Source of the DNA: Corynebacterium liangguodongii
GTDB taxonomy: Bacteria > Actinomycetota > Actinomycetes > Mycobacteriales > Mycobacteriaceae
Assembly (NCBI RefSeq): GCF_003070865.1
Contig: NZ_CP026948.1
Span: 806,001-870,000 of the forward strand
DNA length: 64,000 bases
Direction of reading: 5' to 3'
Positions 24,662 through 32,286 of this stretch are shown piece by piece. Within the stretch, counting starts at the first letter, position 1. Every line of letters begins with the position of its first letter. A program made the translations under genes and the position numbers. The notes below the pieces were generated by a model. It was given only the letters and a program-made list of their open reading frames with translations. It did not search any database and was not told where the DNA came from.

Positions 24662-25893
24662 GCCACACCGACCTCAGCGCGGCTGCCCTCGACGAGGGCG
24701 GTGATGTATCGCTCCATGGCGCCCACGGCCTCGGTGTGGATGTTAACCATCCCGTAGACGGCGACGTTCTCATCCGGCTCGAAGCGCATCCGGGCGGCGT
24801 TGACGAGCTCCCGGCCGTCGGAGTCGTCGGCCTCGAGGGTGGTGACGATCTTGTCATCGGGCACGCCGAGGTCGAGCAGCTTCTTCTGCACGACCTCCTG
24901 GATCTCGCCGTAGAGCACGATGAGGTCCGAGGAATCGAGCAGCTCCTCGCAGACGAGGTCGACGAACATCGCGGCGCGGTCGGTGCGGTCCGCGCGGTTG
25001 TTCAGCGCGATGACGTGGTGGCAGTCATCCGGCAGGCCCTGCTTGACGTCGTCAAAGACCCGGACGGTGGACTCCCAGTCGTTGATGGCGAACATTGGAA
25101 CCCAGTAGAGATCGGGGGCCTCAGGGTCGGCGATGCGGGTCACGCGCGTCGTCCCGGGATCGGGGGCGGCGGCGAGCATGCCGCGGGTGGCTGTCTCGGG
25201 GTCGATGCCGAGGAGGTCTGCGACGGCGAGGACCACCGCGACGTTTTCCTCGAACTGCTGGTAGTCAAACTTGTCCACGAGCGAGCGCGATAGCGCGGAT
25301 TCTTCAGCGACGACGAGGCGGGCGCCCTTGGCATCGCAGTGCTCCTGAAGGATAGCCACGAGGTCGGGGTTGCGCTCTCCGGTGACGACGAAGCCGTGGT
25401 CGGGCACAGTCGAGCAGAGGGACGCGGCGATCTCCTCGACGGTGTCTCCCATGTCTTCCTGGTGGTCGAGGCGCACGTTGGTGATCACGCAGATGGGGGA
25501 GCGCAGGATGACGTCTTGGCACAGCGTCTGGTACTTGGGCTTGACGGCCATGCACTCGAAGACGGCGGCGGTGATCTCGGGGGTGACCCACTGCTTGAGG
25601 ATGTCGTATTGCTCGTTGATGTTGGCGGGGCCGCTGCGCGCGATCGCGTGCTCGCCACCGGCCTGGTCGATGACGCAGGCGTAGGTGCCGGTGGTCTTGG
25701 CAATCGCGCTGTAGCCGGCGGCGCGCAAAACCCCGCCGATCATGCGGGTGACGGTCGACTTGCCGCGGATGCCGTTGACGTGGACGTTGACGTCAAGGCT
25801 GTGCAGGGTCTGCGTGTGGCGGTTCTCGCGGCGGCGAAATCCTTCCATGGCTATCGCTGCCGAGGCACCGGCAGCGGCCAGAAAAGTAAGCAT
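24658..25893 (-). CDS. capB: Poly-gamma-glutamate synthase PgsB/CapB-like ligase
   Basis: CapB is a Mur-ligase-type amide ligase that joins glutamates through the gamma carboxyl using ATP. The 411-residue product has an N-terminal membrane helix (about 3-17), the P-loop GIRGKSTVTR (41-50), KTTGTYACVID, the ECMAVKPKYQ block and TNVRLDHQEDMG (near residue 140), all typical of CapB. It ends with LNNRADRTDRA and a C-terminal domain. GGAG precedes the ATG. It leads a four-gene operon: capB, double capC, an amidohydrolase and a small secreted protein. No CapA/PgsA gene is present in the window. Confidence 0.88.
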   Translation of the reverse strand: MLTFLAAAGASAAIAMEGFRRRENRHTQTLHSLDVNVHVNGIRGKSTVTRMIGGVLRAAGYSAIAKTTGTYACVIDQAGGEHAIARSGPANINEQYDILKQWVTPEITAAVFECMAVKPKYQTLCQDVILRSPICVITNVRLDHQEDMGDTVEEIAASLCSTVPDHGFVVTGERNPDLVAILQEHCDAKGARLVVAEESALSRSLVDKFDYQQFEENVAVVLAVADLLGIDPETATRGMLAAAPDPGTTRVTRIADPEAPDLYWVPMFAINDWESTVRVFDDVKQGLPDDCHHVIALNNRADRTDRAAMFVDLVCEELLDSSDLIVLYGEIQEVVQKKLLDLGVPDDKIVTTLEADDSDGRELVNAARMRFEPDENVAVYGMVNIHTEAVGAMERYITALVEGSRAEVGVA

Positions 25894-25930
25894 GTTGTGC
25901 GCTCCAATAAAAACTTTGGAAAGAGGATGG

Positions 25931-25936
25931 ATTATG
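25931..25936 (-). promoter_or_regulatory. Candidate -10 of the cap operon
   Basis: On the minus strand CATAAT lies 37 bp before the capB ATG, in the only AT-rich stretch of the region. A weak TTCGAA is seen 16 bp further upstream. The assignment is tentative. Confidence 0.35.
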
Positions 25937-25949
25937 GGCGGGCGTCATT

Positions 25950-26566
25950 GTGTTCGAAGCAATTGGCGCTCCTGAGACCTTAGGAGCTACGACTTGGATT
26001 CGTTGCGTCGCCGCGTATAACTTTCGGCAAAAATGGCTATCGATGCAGGTGGAAGCCATTTATGATTATCGTCACGGTACGAAAGTAGATTCGCCTTCAT
26101 TGCGGGCGATTGATGACGCGTGCAGAAAAGCCCGTGGGGCGTGCGTCGGTAGTTTCGAACAGGTAATCGCCTCGGCTACCGTGCCCGGCGTCGCGCTCGT
26201 TCTCAACGCGCTGCTCACGGCCGGGTTCGCACTGCGCGTCTACGCCGGCCCGAAGTACTCGCCGTTCGGCCAGCTCTCCGTGCGCTTCCTCGCGGACGCG
26301 GTGTTCGGCAGGCAGCACATTGTCTCGGGGGCGCCCAAGCAGTTCGCGCAGTGCATCGGGTTGGCGTTCTCGCTCACTGCGTTGGTGTTCATGACGCGTT
26401 CATGACGCTCGGGGGCCTTGCCGCGGCGCAGGTCACGCTGTTGTTGCTCATCCTGGCCGCCTCCGCCGAGGCTTTCCTCGGGTTCTGTGCGGGCTGCTGG
26501 ATCTACCGCCACGGCCAGCGCGCCGGAATCATCCCACCGGATGCGTGCGAGACCTGCGCGATGTAG
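25950..26566 (+). pseudogene. DUF4395 membrane protein gene broken by an 11-bp tandem duplication
   Basis: The first frame contains GPKYSPFGQLSVRF and APKQFAQCIGLAFSLTALVF, both typical of DUF4395, then stops at TRS. The C-terminal part, FMTLGGLAAAQVTLLLL and FLGFCAGCWIYRHGQRAG, is in another frame and ends at 26566. Removing one copy of the 11-bp direct repeat at 26387-26408 joins the two halves perfectly. The family match begins near 26166; the reading upstream of that is not recognised and may not be translated. DUF4395 proteins have four helices and a CxxCW-like motif. Confidence 0.75.
26387..26408 (+). repeat. 11-bp tandem duplication causing a frameshift
   Basis: GTTCATGACGC occurs twice in immediate succession (26387-26397 and 26398-26408). 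Eleven bases shift the frame by two, which splits the DUF4395 gene. Loss of one unit would restore it. Confidence 0.92.
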
Positions 26567-26648
26567 TCTCCAGGGCACTTATCGGGAGCCTATTGGGCGT
26601 AAAGTTTAGTGAGTAAGGCTAAAGACTTCCTCCGCGAAAGGGACACCC

Positions 26649-27150
26649 ACGAAGGCAGCGCGGCTCTACGGCCCGGAAGACTTGCGTGTCGACGACGCCG
26701 AGGAGCCCGCCTCAACCTCCCGCTGGGAGTGGGGCATCAACCCCATGGAAGGGGACCTGGAAGCGAAGATCCGCGAGGTTAGCGAGGTCAGGCTTGTCGA
26801 CGTCACCTTCGACTGTTTCGACTGCGCCGGCGTCGTGCCCGTCATCTCCTCCCTCGCCGCAACCCTCCACCCCGGCGGGAGCCTGCAGCTCGTTGCCATC
26901 CCCTCGAAGCAGCTCGACTTCGACGTGCTCTCCCAGCTGCACCGCGCCGAGATTGTGGTCAAGTGCGCCTACGGGTACTACCGCGAGGACTACGACGAGG
27001 CGATTACGCAGGTGCGCTCGGGGGCGATCGACCTGGAGCCGTACTTCACGGCAAAGATCGCCCCCGAGGGCATCGTGGAGAAAGGCTTTGCCGCCCTGTT
27101 GGACCGCGAGGGGGACCTCGGTCAAGATCCTCGTCTCCCCGCAGAGGTAG
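26649..27150 (+). pseudogene. Remnant of a zinc alcohol dehydrogenase, (R,R)-butanediol dehydrogenase-like
   Basis: A ribosome-binding site AAAGGGACACCC is followed by ACG instead of ATG, then by KAARLYGPEDLRVDDAEEP, the usual N-terminus of these enzymes. The frame jumps directly to INPMEGDLEAKIREV and LVDVTFDCFD, so about 150 residues including the catalytic zinc domain are deleted. The C-terminus continues with AYGYYREDYDEAI and GIVEKGFAALLDREGDL, and the expected VKILVSPQR end lies in a different frame. Start mutation, internal deletion and a 3' frameshift make it clearly non-functional. Confidence 0.8.
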
Positions 27151-27152
27151 GG

Positions 27153-27659
27153 TTACTTCTTCGCGCTGACCCAGATGTCGATCTCGGCAGTGACCGGGAC
27201 GGTTCCGGAGTCGTCGACAAGCGTGCATGCGATGGTGACGAGCTGCCCGCCCGTCTCGCGCGTGATGGAGGAGTACTCAGGCCAGTCTGCCGTAGCCGTC
27301 ACGGTGAGGCCCCCGGTGGACTTCGCGGGGTAGTCCGCGCGCATCCCGCGGGGGATCCAGCGGTGCGTTGGGGGCACGGTCGCTTCCGCGAGAAGCCCCA
27401 TCGCGGCCTCCGCGCCGTTGAGGGCAGCGATAGCGTGGAAGGTGCCGATGTGGTCATTCACGCCCCACCATTGTGGAATGCGTACGGTGCAGTGGCTGCC
27501 CGGGACAAGCTCCTGGATGCGGGGCAACACCGTGCGGAAGTACGGCGCCTTGAGCGCGTACATTGCGGAGAACAGCCCGCGTTTAATGGGCGAGCCGGAG
27601 GACTTCTCCCACAGGCGGGCGATCTGGCTGGTCGGGGGCGTAGCTGGGGCGTTTGTCAT
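27153..27659 (-). CDS. DUF4442 hotdog-fold thioesterase-like protein
   Basis: The 168-residue protein has KAPYFRTVLPRIQELVPGSHCTVRIP near residue 38-62, then GVNDHIGTFHAIAALNGAEAAMGLLAEATVP, the central helix and strand of the hotdog fold in DUF4442 proteins. These resemble PaaI-type acyl-CoA thioesterases but lack an assigned substrate. The ATG at 27659 is preferred over one six codons earlier, on family length. It is convergent with the broken dehydrogenase gene. Confidence 0.82.
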   Translation of the reverse strand: MTNAPATPPTSQIARLWEKSSGSPIKRGLFSAMYALKAPYFRTVLPRIQELVPGSHCTVRIPQWWGVNDHIGTFHAIAALNGAEAAMGLLAEATVPPTHRWIPRGMRADYPAKSTGGLTVTATADWPEYSSITRETGGQLVTIACTLVDDSGTVPVTAEIDIWVSAKK

Positions 27660-27755
27660 AGCGCGACAGTAGCGCACACCGACATTTTTCGCCCCGCCTT
27701 ACTACGGTGGAAGTGTGCACGACACGCACCGATGAGCGAAAGGTAAGGAGAAAAT

Positions 27756-28961
27756 ATGGTTTCGAAGAAATTTGTTGCTATCGCGGCTGTGGCATCCGCG
27801 GCTGCCCTCGCCACGATTGCGCTGCGGCCGAAGAGCGCTACCCGCACTGAGACCGATACGGTGGATGATTCGGTCGCCATCGACGAGGCGGCCGTAGGCA
27901 CCATCCTCAAGCAGGAAGAGCTTCCCGCAGAGAGGATTATCTCCGCTCCCAACGGAGCGAAGACCCTTCGAGTGACCTACGGTGCCCGCAACGCCCACGG
28001 CACCCCGATCGCCGTGACCGGGCTCGTGACCTTCCCCGTCGGAGAGGCGCCGCAGGGCGGCTGGCCGGTGCTGAGCTGGGCGCACGGCACGACCGGAATT
28101 ACGAGGCAGGCCGCGCCCTCCCTCGCCATTGACACGCACCCCGACCACGAGGCGTTTGAACTCGTGGTCGAGGACTACCTGCAGGTCTGGCTGGATAAGG
28201 GCTTCGCGGTGATTCAGCCCGATTACGAGGGCCTGGGCACCACGGGCAATGGCACCTACATGGACCGGCACTCCCTGGCCTCGTCCGTCAACGAGATGGT
28301 GCGCGCGACGCGGGAGAAGTTCGGCTTCGCCGAGACCTGGTACAACACGGGGTGGAGCCAGGGCGGGTTCGCCGCGGTCTCCGCGGCCTCTGCCGAGAAC
28401 GTCGCAACGGGATTGGTCAAGACCCTCGCGATCGCGCCGGGCGATACCTTCGTGCCGGCGACGGAGATCCCGGCCGAGGTGGCCAAGGAGATGGCGGCGG
28501 GCATCGACGAGGAAAATCTCGCCTACTCCGCGTTCGCCCTTCAGGGAGCGATGAACTTTAACCCGGCGATCCGCGCCGATGATTTCCTCAGCGAGGAAGG
28601 AAAGAAGGTCATGGACTTCGCCTCGAAGGTGTGCCTGACCACCTTCAAGGAGGAAAACACGACCCCCGGCAAGGACATTTTTAACGACGCCCCCACGCTC
28701 ACCCCACTGCTCGAGCACCTCGCGGCGAACTCTATGGCGAAGATGTACCCGAAGACCCCGGTTGTCATCTTCAGCAGCGAAGACGACGAAATCATCAACT
28801 TCGAGCAGATCAGCGCCGGGGCGAAGGCACTCCAGGGCAACGACGGCACCGACGTCACCTTCGAGGTGCGCACGGGCGAGGGCCACCGCGACATGGTGCG
28901 CCGCGCCATCGAAGACCAGACCCCGTTCGTCCCCGAGCTGCAGGATGGCCCCGGAAAATAA
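27756..28961 (+). CDS. Secretory lipase family alpha/beta hydrolase
   Basis: The 401-residue protein has a short N-terminal hydrophobic segment (about residues 5-23) and no lipobox. The hydrolase core shows the oxyanion region WPVLSWAHGTTG (103-114), DYEGLGTTG (156-164) and the nucleophile elbow GWSQGG with Ser201; the likely acid is in SSEDDEI and the likely base in GEGHRDM. The pattern fits the secretory lipase family of actinobacteria that hydrolyses esters or glycerides. AGGAG lies before the ATG. It is monocistronic. Confidence 0.88.
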   Translation: MVSKKFVAIAAVASAAALATIALRPKSATRTETDTVDDSVAIDEAAVGTILKQEELPAERIISAPNGAKTLRVTYGARNAHGTPIAVTGLVTFPVGEAPQGGWPVLSWAHGTTGITRQAAPSLAIDTHPDHEAFELVVEDYLQVWLDKGFAVIQPDYEGLGTTGNGTYMDRHSLASSVNEMVRATREKFGFAETWYNTGWSQGGFAAVSAASAENVATGLVKTLAIAPGDTFVPATEIPAEVAKEMAAGIDEENLAYSAFALQGAMNFNPAIRADDFLSEEGKKVMDFASKVCLTTFKEENTTPGKDIFNDAPTLTPLLEHLAANSMAKMYPKTPVVIFSSEDDEIINFEQISAGAKALQGNDGTDVTFEVRTGEGHRDMVRRAIEDQTPFVPELQDGPGK

Positions 28962-29014
28962 CCAGACCGCCATGTAGCGTTTACTCACACTTCACCTCGC
29001 TGTGGTGAGATTGA

Positions 29015-29037
29015 CAGGTCTCTTCCCGCCAGACCTG
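29015..29037 (+). promoter_or_regulatory. Leader hairpin next to the ribosome-binding site
   Basis: CAGGTCT (29015-29021) pairs perfectly with AGACCTG (29031-29037), with a 9-nt loop. The stem ends where the ribosome-binding site GAAGGTG of the phosphatase begins, so it could modulate translation. No function is proven. Confidence 0.4.
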
Positions 29038-29048
29038 AAGGTGTTCAC

Positions 29049-30605
29049 ATGCGCTCTGCATCGTCCGCATCGCCCGTGTCGTCCGTGCTCTCCGCAGCCA
29101 CTGTGCTCGTCCTCGCCCTCGTGCTAGGGGCGGAGGCGCCGGCCGACGCAGCGCCGGGCTCGTCGTCGTCATCGTCATCGCCGTCCGATACATCCTCGGG
29201 CCCGGTCTTCCGCGCCGCCACCCAGGTGGGGCCGGATGCCAGCAGCGTGAACTTCTCCTGGCGGACGAGCTTTAGCGGCCCCGAGGTCGTGCGCATCTAC
29301 CCCGACGGCAGCCCGGAGCGCGCGATCGAGGTGCCCGGGCGCGAGGTAGACTTCGGGGCTATCGCCTACCGCTCCCGGTTTGCCGAGGTCACCGGGTTGG
29401 AGCCCGGGGTTGCCTACAGCTACCAGATCGGGTCCGAGGCGGGCGGGTGGAGCGCCCCCGAGACGGTCACCATCGACGACGGGGACGATCATTGGCGCTT
29501 CGTCGCCGTGACCGACGCGCAGATCGGAGTCGGCGCGCGGATTAGCGAGCAGGCGCGCACGTGGCGTGAAACCGCCGCGCGCGCCGCGGAGCAGGCCCCC
29601 GACGCGTCCCTCTTCGTCAGCCTCGGCGACCAGGTCGAGGGCTGGGGCGACCTGATCGGCACCCTCGGCCAGTACAACGCCTACTTCTCCGCCCCGCAGC
29701 TGCGCCGCTACCGCTTCGCGGCCATCGAGGGCAACCACGAGACGTACCCCTCTAGCCTGGCCACCCGCCACTTTAAGGAGCACTGGGACCTGCCCAACGA
29801 GCAGGGCGATACCTCGAACTACTTCTTCGAACAGAACAACGCGCTGTTTATCGCCTTGAACTCCAACCGCAAGGATGACGCCGGCCTGGCCGAGCAGGCC
29901 CAGTTCGTGCGCGAAGCCGCCTCCGCCCACGGCAGCGACAAGGACTGGGTGATCGTGCTGAACCACTTCGCCTTCCACTCCCACGGCGGGCGCTACACCG
30001 ACGAGGACATCGTGCGCATGCGCGAGACCCTTAGCCCGGTCTTCAGTGAGGTCGGCGTGGACCTCGTGCTCAACGGCCATGACCACATGTACAACCGCTC
30101 GCACCTGATGAACGGCCTTTCCCCGCGCGTCCCTAACGCACCTGCCGCCCCGGGGGATGTCCTGGAGAAGGAAGACGGTGAGGTGCTCTACCTCACCTTC
30201 AACACCGCCGGCGGCGGCAAGTACTACGACTTCGAGGGCAACGACGGCAAGGAATACCCGGGGATGACCCTTGAGCAGGCCCGCGAGGCCGGGCTCAACC
30301 AGCCGACGATCGCGCTGTGGAACCAGGATTACACCCCGGATTATTCGGTGGTCGAGGTCGACGGGGACGCGCTCAACGTGCGCAGCTACAACACCTTTGA
30401 CGGCTCGCTTGTCGACGACGTCACGCTCTCGCACTCGGCAGTCGACGCCCCGGGCGACGGGCAGCCAGAAGCCCCCACCGGTGGATCCTCCGAGGCAGCG
30501 GCCGGGATCGGCATCGCCGCGGCCGTCATCGGCGCGATCGGAATCGTCGCCGCGTTGGTGGGCAACCTGCCGCAGCTCGCAGAGCGGTTCGGCATCACCC
30601 TCTAG
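29049..30605 (+). CDS. Secreted purple-acid-phosphatase-like metallophosphoesterase
   Basis: The 518-residue protein has a signal peptide (to about residue 35), a Ser-rich stretch, an N-terminal Fn3-like domain typical of purple acid phosphatases, and the metal-binding motifs FVAVTDAQIG, SLGDQVEGWGD, EGNHET, VLNHFAFHSHGG and NGHDHMYNRS in the expected order. The C-terminus has a transmembrane helix (about 482-505) that would anchor it to the membrane after export. It should release phosphate from organic esters outside the cell. The next gene is convergent and its stop is adjacent. Confidence 0.88.
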   Translation: MRSASSASPVSSVLSAATVLVLALVLGAEAPADAAPGSSSSSSSPSDTSSGPVFRAATQVGPDASSVNFSWRTSFSGPEVVRIYPDGSPERAIEVPGREVDFGAIAYRSRFAEVTGLEPGVAYSYQIGSEAGGWSAPETVTIDDGDDHWRFVAVTDAQIGVGARISEQARTWRETAARAAEQAPDASLFVSLGDQVEGWGDLIGTLGQYNAYFSAPQLRRYRFAAIEGNHETYPSSLATRHFKEHWDLPNEQGDTSNYFFEQNNALFIALNSNRKDDAGLAEQAQFVREAASAHGSDKDWVIVLNHFAFHSHGGRYTDEDIVRMRETLSPVFSEVGVDLVLNGHDHMYNRSHLMNGLSPRVPNAPAAPGDVLEKEDGEVLYLTFNTAGGGKYYDFEGNDGKEYPGMTLEQAREAGLNQPTIALWNQDYTPDYSVVEVDGDALNVRSYNTFDGSLVDDVTLSHSAVDAPGDGQPEAPTGGSSEAAAGIGIAAAVIGAIGIVAALVGNLPQLAERFGITL

Positions 30606-31340
30606 CTAGTCTCGCCGGGCCGCCGCGCCGCAGGCGATCTCGCGCGCCCGCCGCTCCCCGGGCAGTTCGGTGTCCGAGCCGGCCAGGACGATGTTGCCGT
30701 AGGCCCGCCCGGCGAGGATATCCGGGGTTGATACCACCCCGATGTGCGCAAACACCTCTGCCATCCCGGCGAGCTCCGCGCTCGACTGCGAAAGACCCGG
30801 CAGGTCACCGACGTTGGCGGCGTAGATCCCGCCGGGAGCGAGGGCGGTGCGGGCCGCGCGGTAGAACTCCACCGTGGTGAGCGGGCGCGGGGTGGCGGGG
30901 CCGGCGAAGACGTCTCGAACGATGACGTCTTGCGACCCCGGGGCAAGCGCGTGGGTGTAGGCGCGGGCCTCCGCGACAACAATTGGGGCGGCCGGTTCGA
31001 AAGCCCAGCGCACGAGCCTCGCGAGCGCCGCGTCGACCTCCACGGCGGTGTGGCTGCCGCCCCAGCGCTGCTGGAAGTACGACGCCAAGGTGCAGGCGGC
31101 GCCGCCGAGGTGGGTGCTGGTGAAGGGGGCGTCGCCACGCATGAGGCCCGCGATCCACTCCATGTAGTCGTATTCGAGCACCTCCGGCGCGCCGAGGACG
31201 ACGTAGGAGGATGGAACGTTGTTGACCTCGAGCGTGTAGCCGCCGTCGCGCAGCGGATCCTCGATAATGCGCGCGGTGCCCGTGTCGATGCGATAGGTGC
31301 CCGCGATGCGCTTCTTCGGCGCGCGGGGCTTACGCGCCAC
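30606..31340 (-). CDS. Spermidine-synthase-like SAM-fold protein
   Basis: The 244-residue protein has LEVNNVPSSYVVLGAPEVLEYDYMEWIAG then THLGGAACTLASYFQQRWGGSHTAVEVDAALARLV, where GG and E-V-D form the SAM/dcSAM-binding Rossmann motif, followed by DVIVRDVFAG. Such proteins without an experimental substrate are called spermidine-synthase-like. The GTG at 31340 overlaps the upstream GNAT gene by 11 bp, implying coupling; the frame upstream of it is a GNAT shadow. Whether it makes polyamines is not clear, since key acidic residues cannot be checked by eye alone. Confidence 0.8.
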   Translation of the reverse strand: MARKPRAPKKRIAGTYRIDTGTARIIEDPLRDGGYTLEVNNVPSSYVVLGAPEVLEYDYMEWIAGLMRGDAPFTSTHLGGAACTLASYFQQRWGGSHTAVEVDAALARLVRWAFEPAAPIVVAEARAYTHALAPGSQDVIVRDVFAGPATPRPLTTVEFYRAARTALAPGGIYAANVGDLPGLSQSSAELAGMAEVFAHIGVVSTPDILAGRAYGNIVLAGSDTELPGERRAREIACGAAARRD

Positions 31341-31785
31341 GGCCGAATTCGCGCACGTAGAGGTACATGTCCTTGCCCGTTTCCGGATCGGTCTTGGAGT
31401 AGCCGTGCCGCTCGTAGAAGCGGCGCGCATCGACATCCCCCGCATCGACGCTGATGTGCATCTCCTCGCAACCGCGCTCCCGCAGCTCCGTTTCCACGCG
31501 CGAGAGGAGGCGCGAGCCGATCCCGCGCGAGCGGTGCTCCGGGACGACGTAGAGCTCATCGAGCACCGCGAGGGGGCCATCGGAATAGGGGGTGGGGCGC
31601 AAAGTAACCTGCGCAAACCCCTGGAATCCGTCCGCGAGCACAACAAATCCCGCGCCCGAGGAGATGAGCTTTTCGTACCGTCTGGTCAAGGCGTCGAGGT
31701 CGGGTGCGGCGCAGCCGAACTCCACGTTGAACTCGCGCAGTAGCCGCGCGGCCGACGCGGCATCACGAAGCTTCGCGATCCTCAT
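31330..31785 (-). CDS. GNAT family N-acetyltransferase
   Basis: The 151-residue protein is a single GNAT domain: IAKLRDAASAARLLREF at the start, VLDELYVVPEHRSRGIGSRLLSRVETE (about 83-109) with the acetyl-CoA loop HRSRGIGS, and ARRFYERHGYSKTDPE at the end. The substrate is unknown. It overlaps the spermidine-synthase-like gene by 11 bp, and the pair may be one unit. It diverges from the VOC gene. Confidence 0.9.
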   Translation of the reverse strand: MRIAKLRDAASAARLLREFNVEFGCAAPDLDALTRRYEKLISSGAGFVVLADGFQGFAQVTLRPTPYSDGPLAVLDELYVVPEHRSRGIGSRLLSRVETELRERGCEEMHISVDAGDVDARRFYERHGYSKTDPETGKDMYLYVREFGRGA

Positions 31786-31869
31786 AATCGAACATCCGCC
31801 TTCCTGGGGTGCCTGGAGCGCCGGGTAAGTTGCCAGGTGAGCTCGCCACGGTTGTGCAAAGATGAGTGT

Positions 31870-32286
31870 ATGCCTGCAACCTACCCCTACATTTCCTTCC
31901 ACGGCAACGCCGCGGAGATGTTCACCTACTACCACTCCATCTTCGGCGGCGAGCTCGAGGTCCTCACCTACGGCGACCAGCTCGACAACGGCGCCGAGTT
32001 CCCCTTCCCGGCCCCGCGCGAGGCCGTCGCCCACGGAAAGCTCACCGGCACCTTCAACCTCACCGGAAGCGATGACCTCTCCGATAACTCCGGAGCGCTC
32101 AACCGCGGAGACTGCTCCTTCGTCTACGAGGCAGACGACGTGGAGGAGGGCCGCCGCATTATCGACGCACTCACGAAGGACGGCGGGCGGGTGACCATGC
32201 CCTTCGAACGCGCCCCGTGGGGTGACCACTACGGGCAGTGCGAGGACGCCTACGGCATGGCCTGGCACATCTCCGCCACCGCCTAA
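31870..32286 (+). CDS. VOC/PhnB-like glyoxalase-fold protein
   Basis: The 138-residue protein begins with YISFHGNAAEMFTYYHSIFGGELEVLTYGD, the signature of PhnB/YjdN-type VOC proteins, and ends WGDHYGQCEDAYGMAWHIS, which contains the usual final GxxxDxxGxxWxI block. These proteins have the two-module glyoxalase/dioxygenase fold but usually no assigned reaction. The start is ATG 31870. Its stop overlaps that of the convergent MFS gene by 4 bp. Confidence 0.92.
   Translation: MPATYPYISFHGNAAEMFTYYHSIFGGELEVLTYGDQLDNGAEFPFPAPREAVAHGKLTGTFNLTGSDDLSDNSGALNRGDCSFVYEADDVEEGRRIIDALTKDGGRVTMPFERAPWGDHYGQCEDAYGMAWHISATA

Noticed and set aside
22955..24757. A 600-codon plus-strand frame antisense to the cap operon
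   Set aside because: Very rich in Glu, Gly, Arg and Asp with no motif. The opposite strand encodes recognisable CapC and amidohydrolase proteins.
27678..27755. Possible frame joining the broken dehydrogenase to the lipase region
   Set aside because: The long frame from 26682 to 27746 continues only because it is antisense to the DUF4442 gene. The real dehydrogenase remnant ends at 27150.
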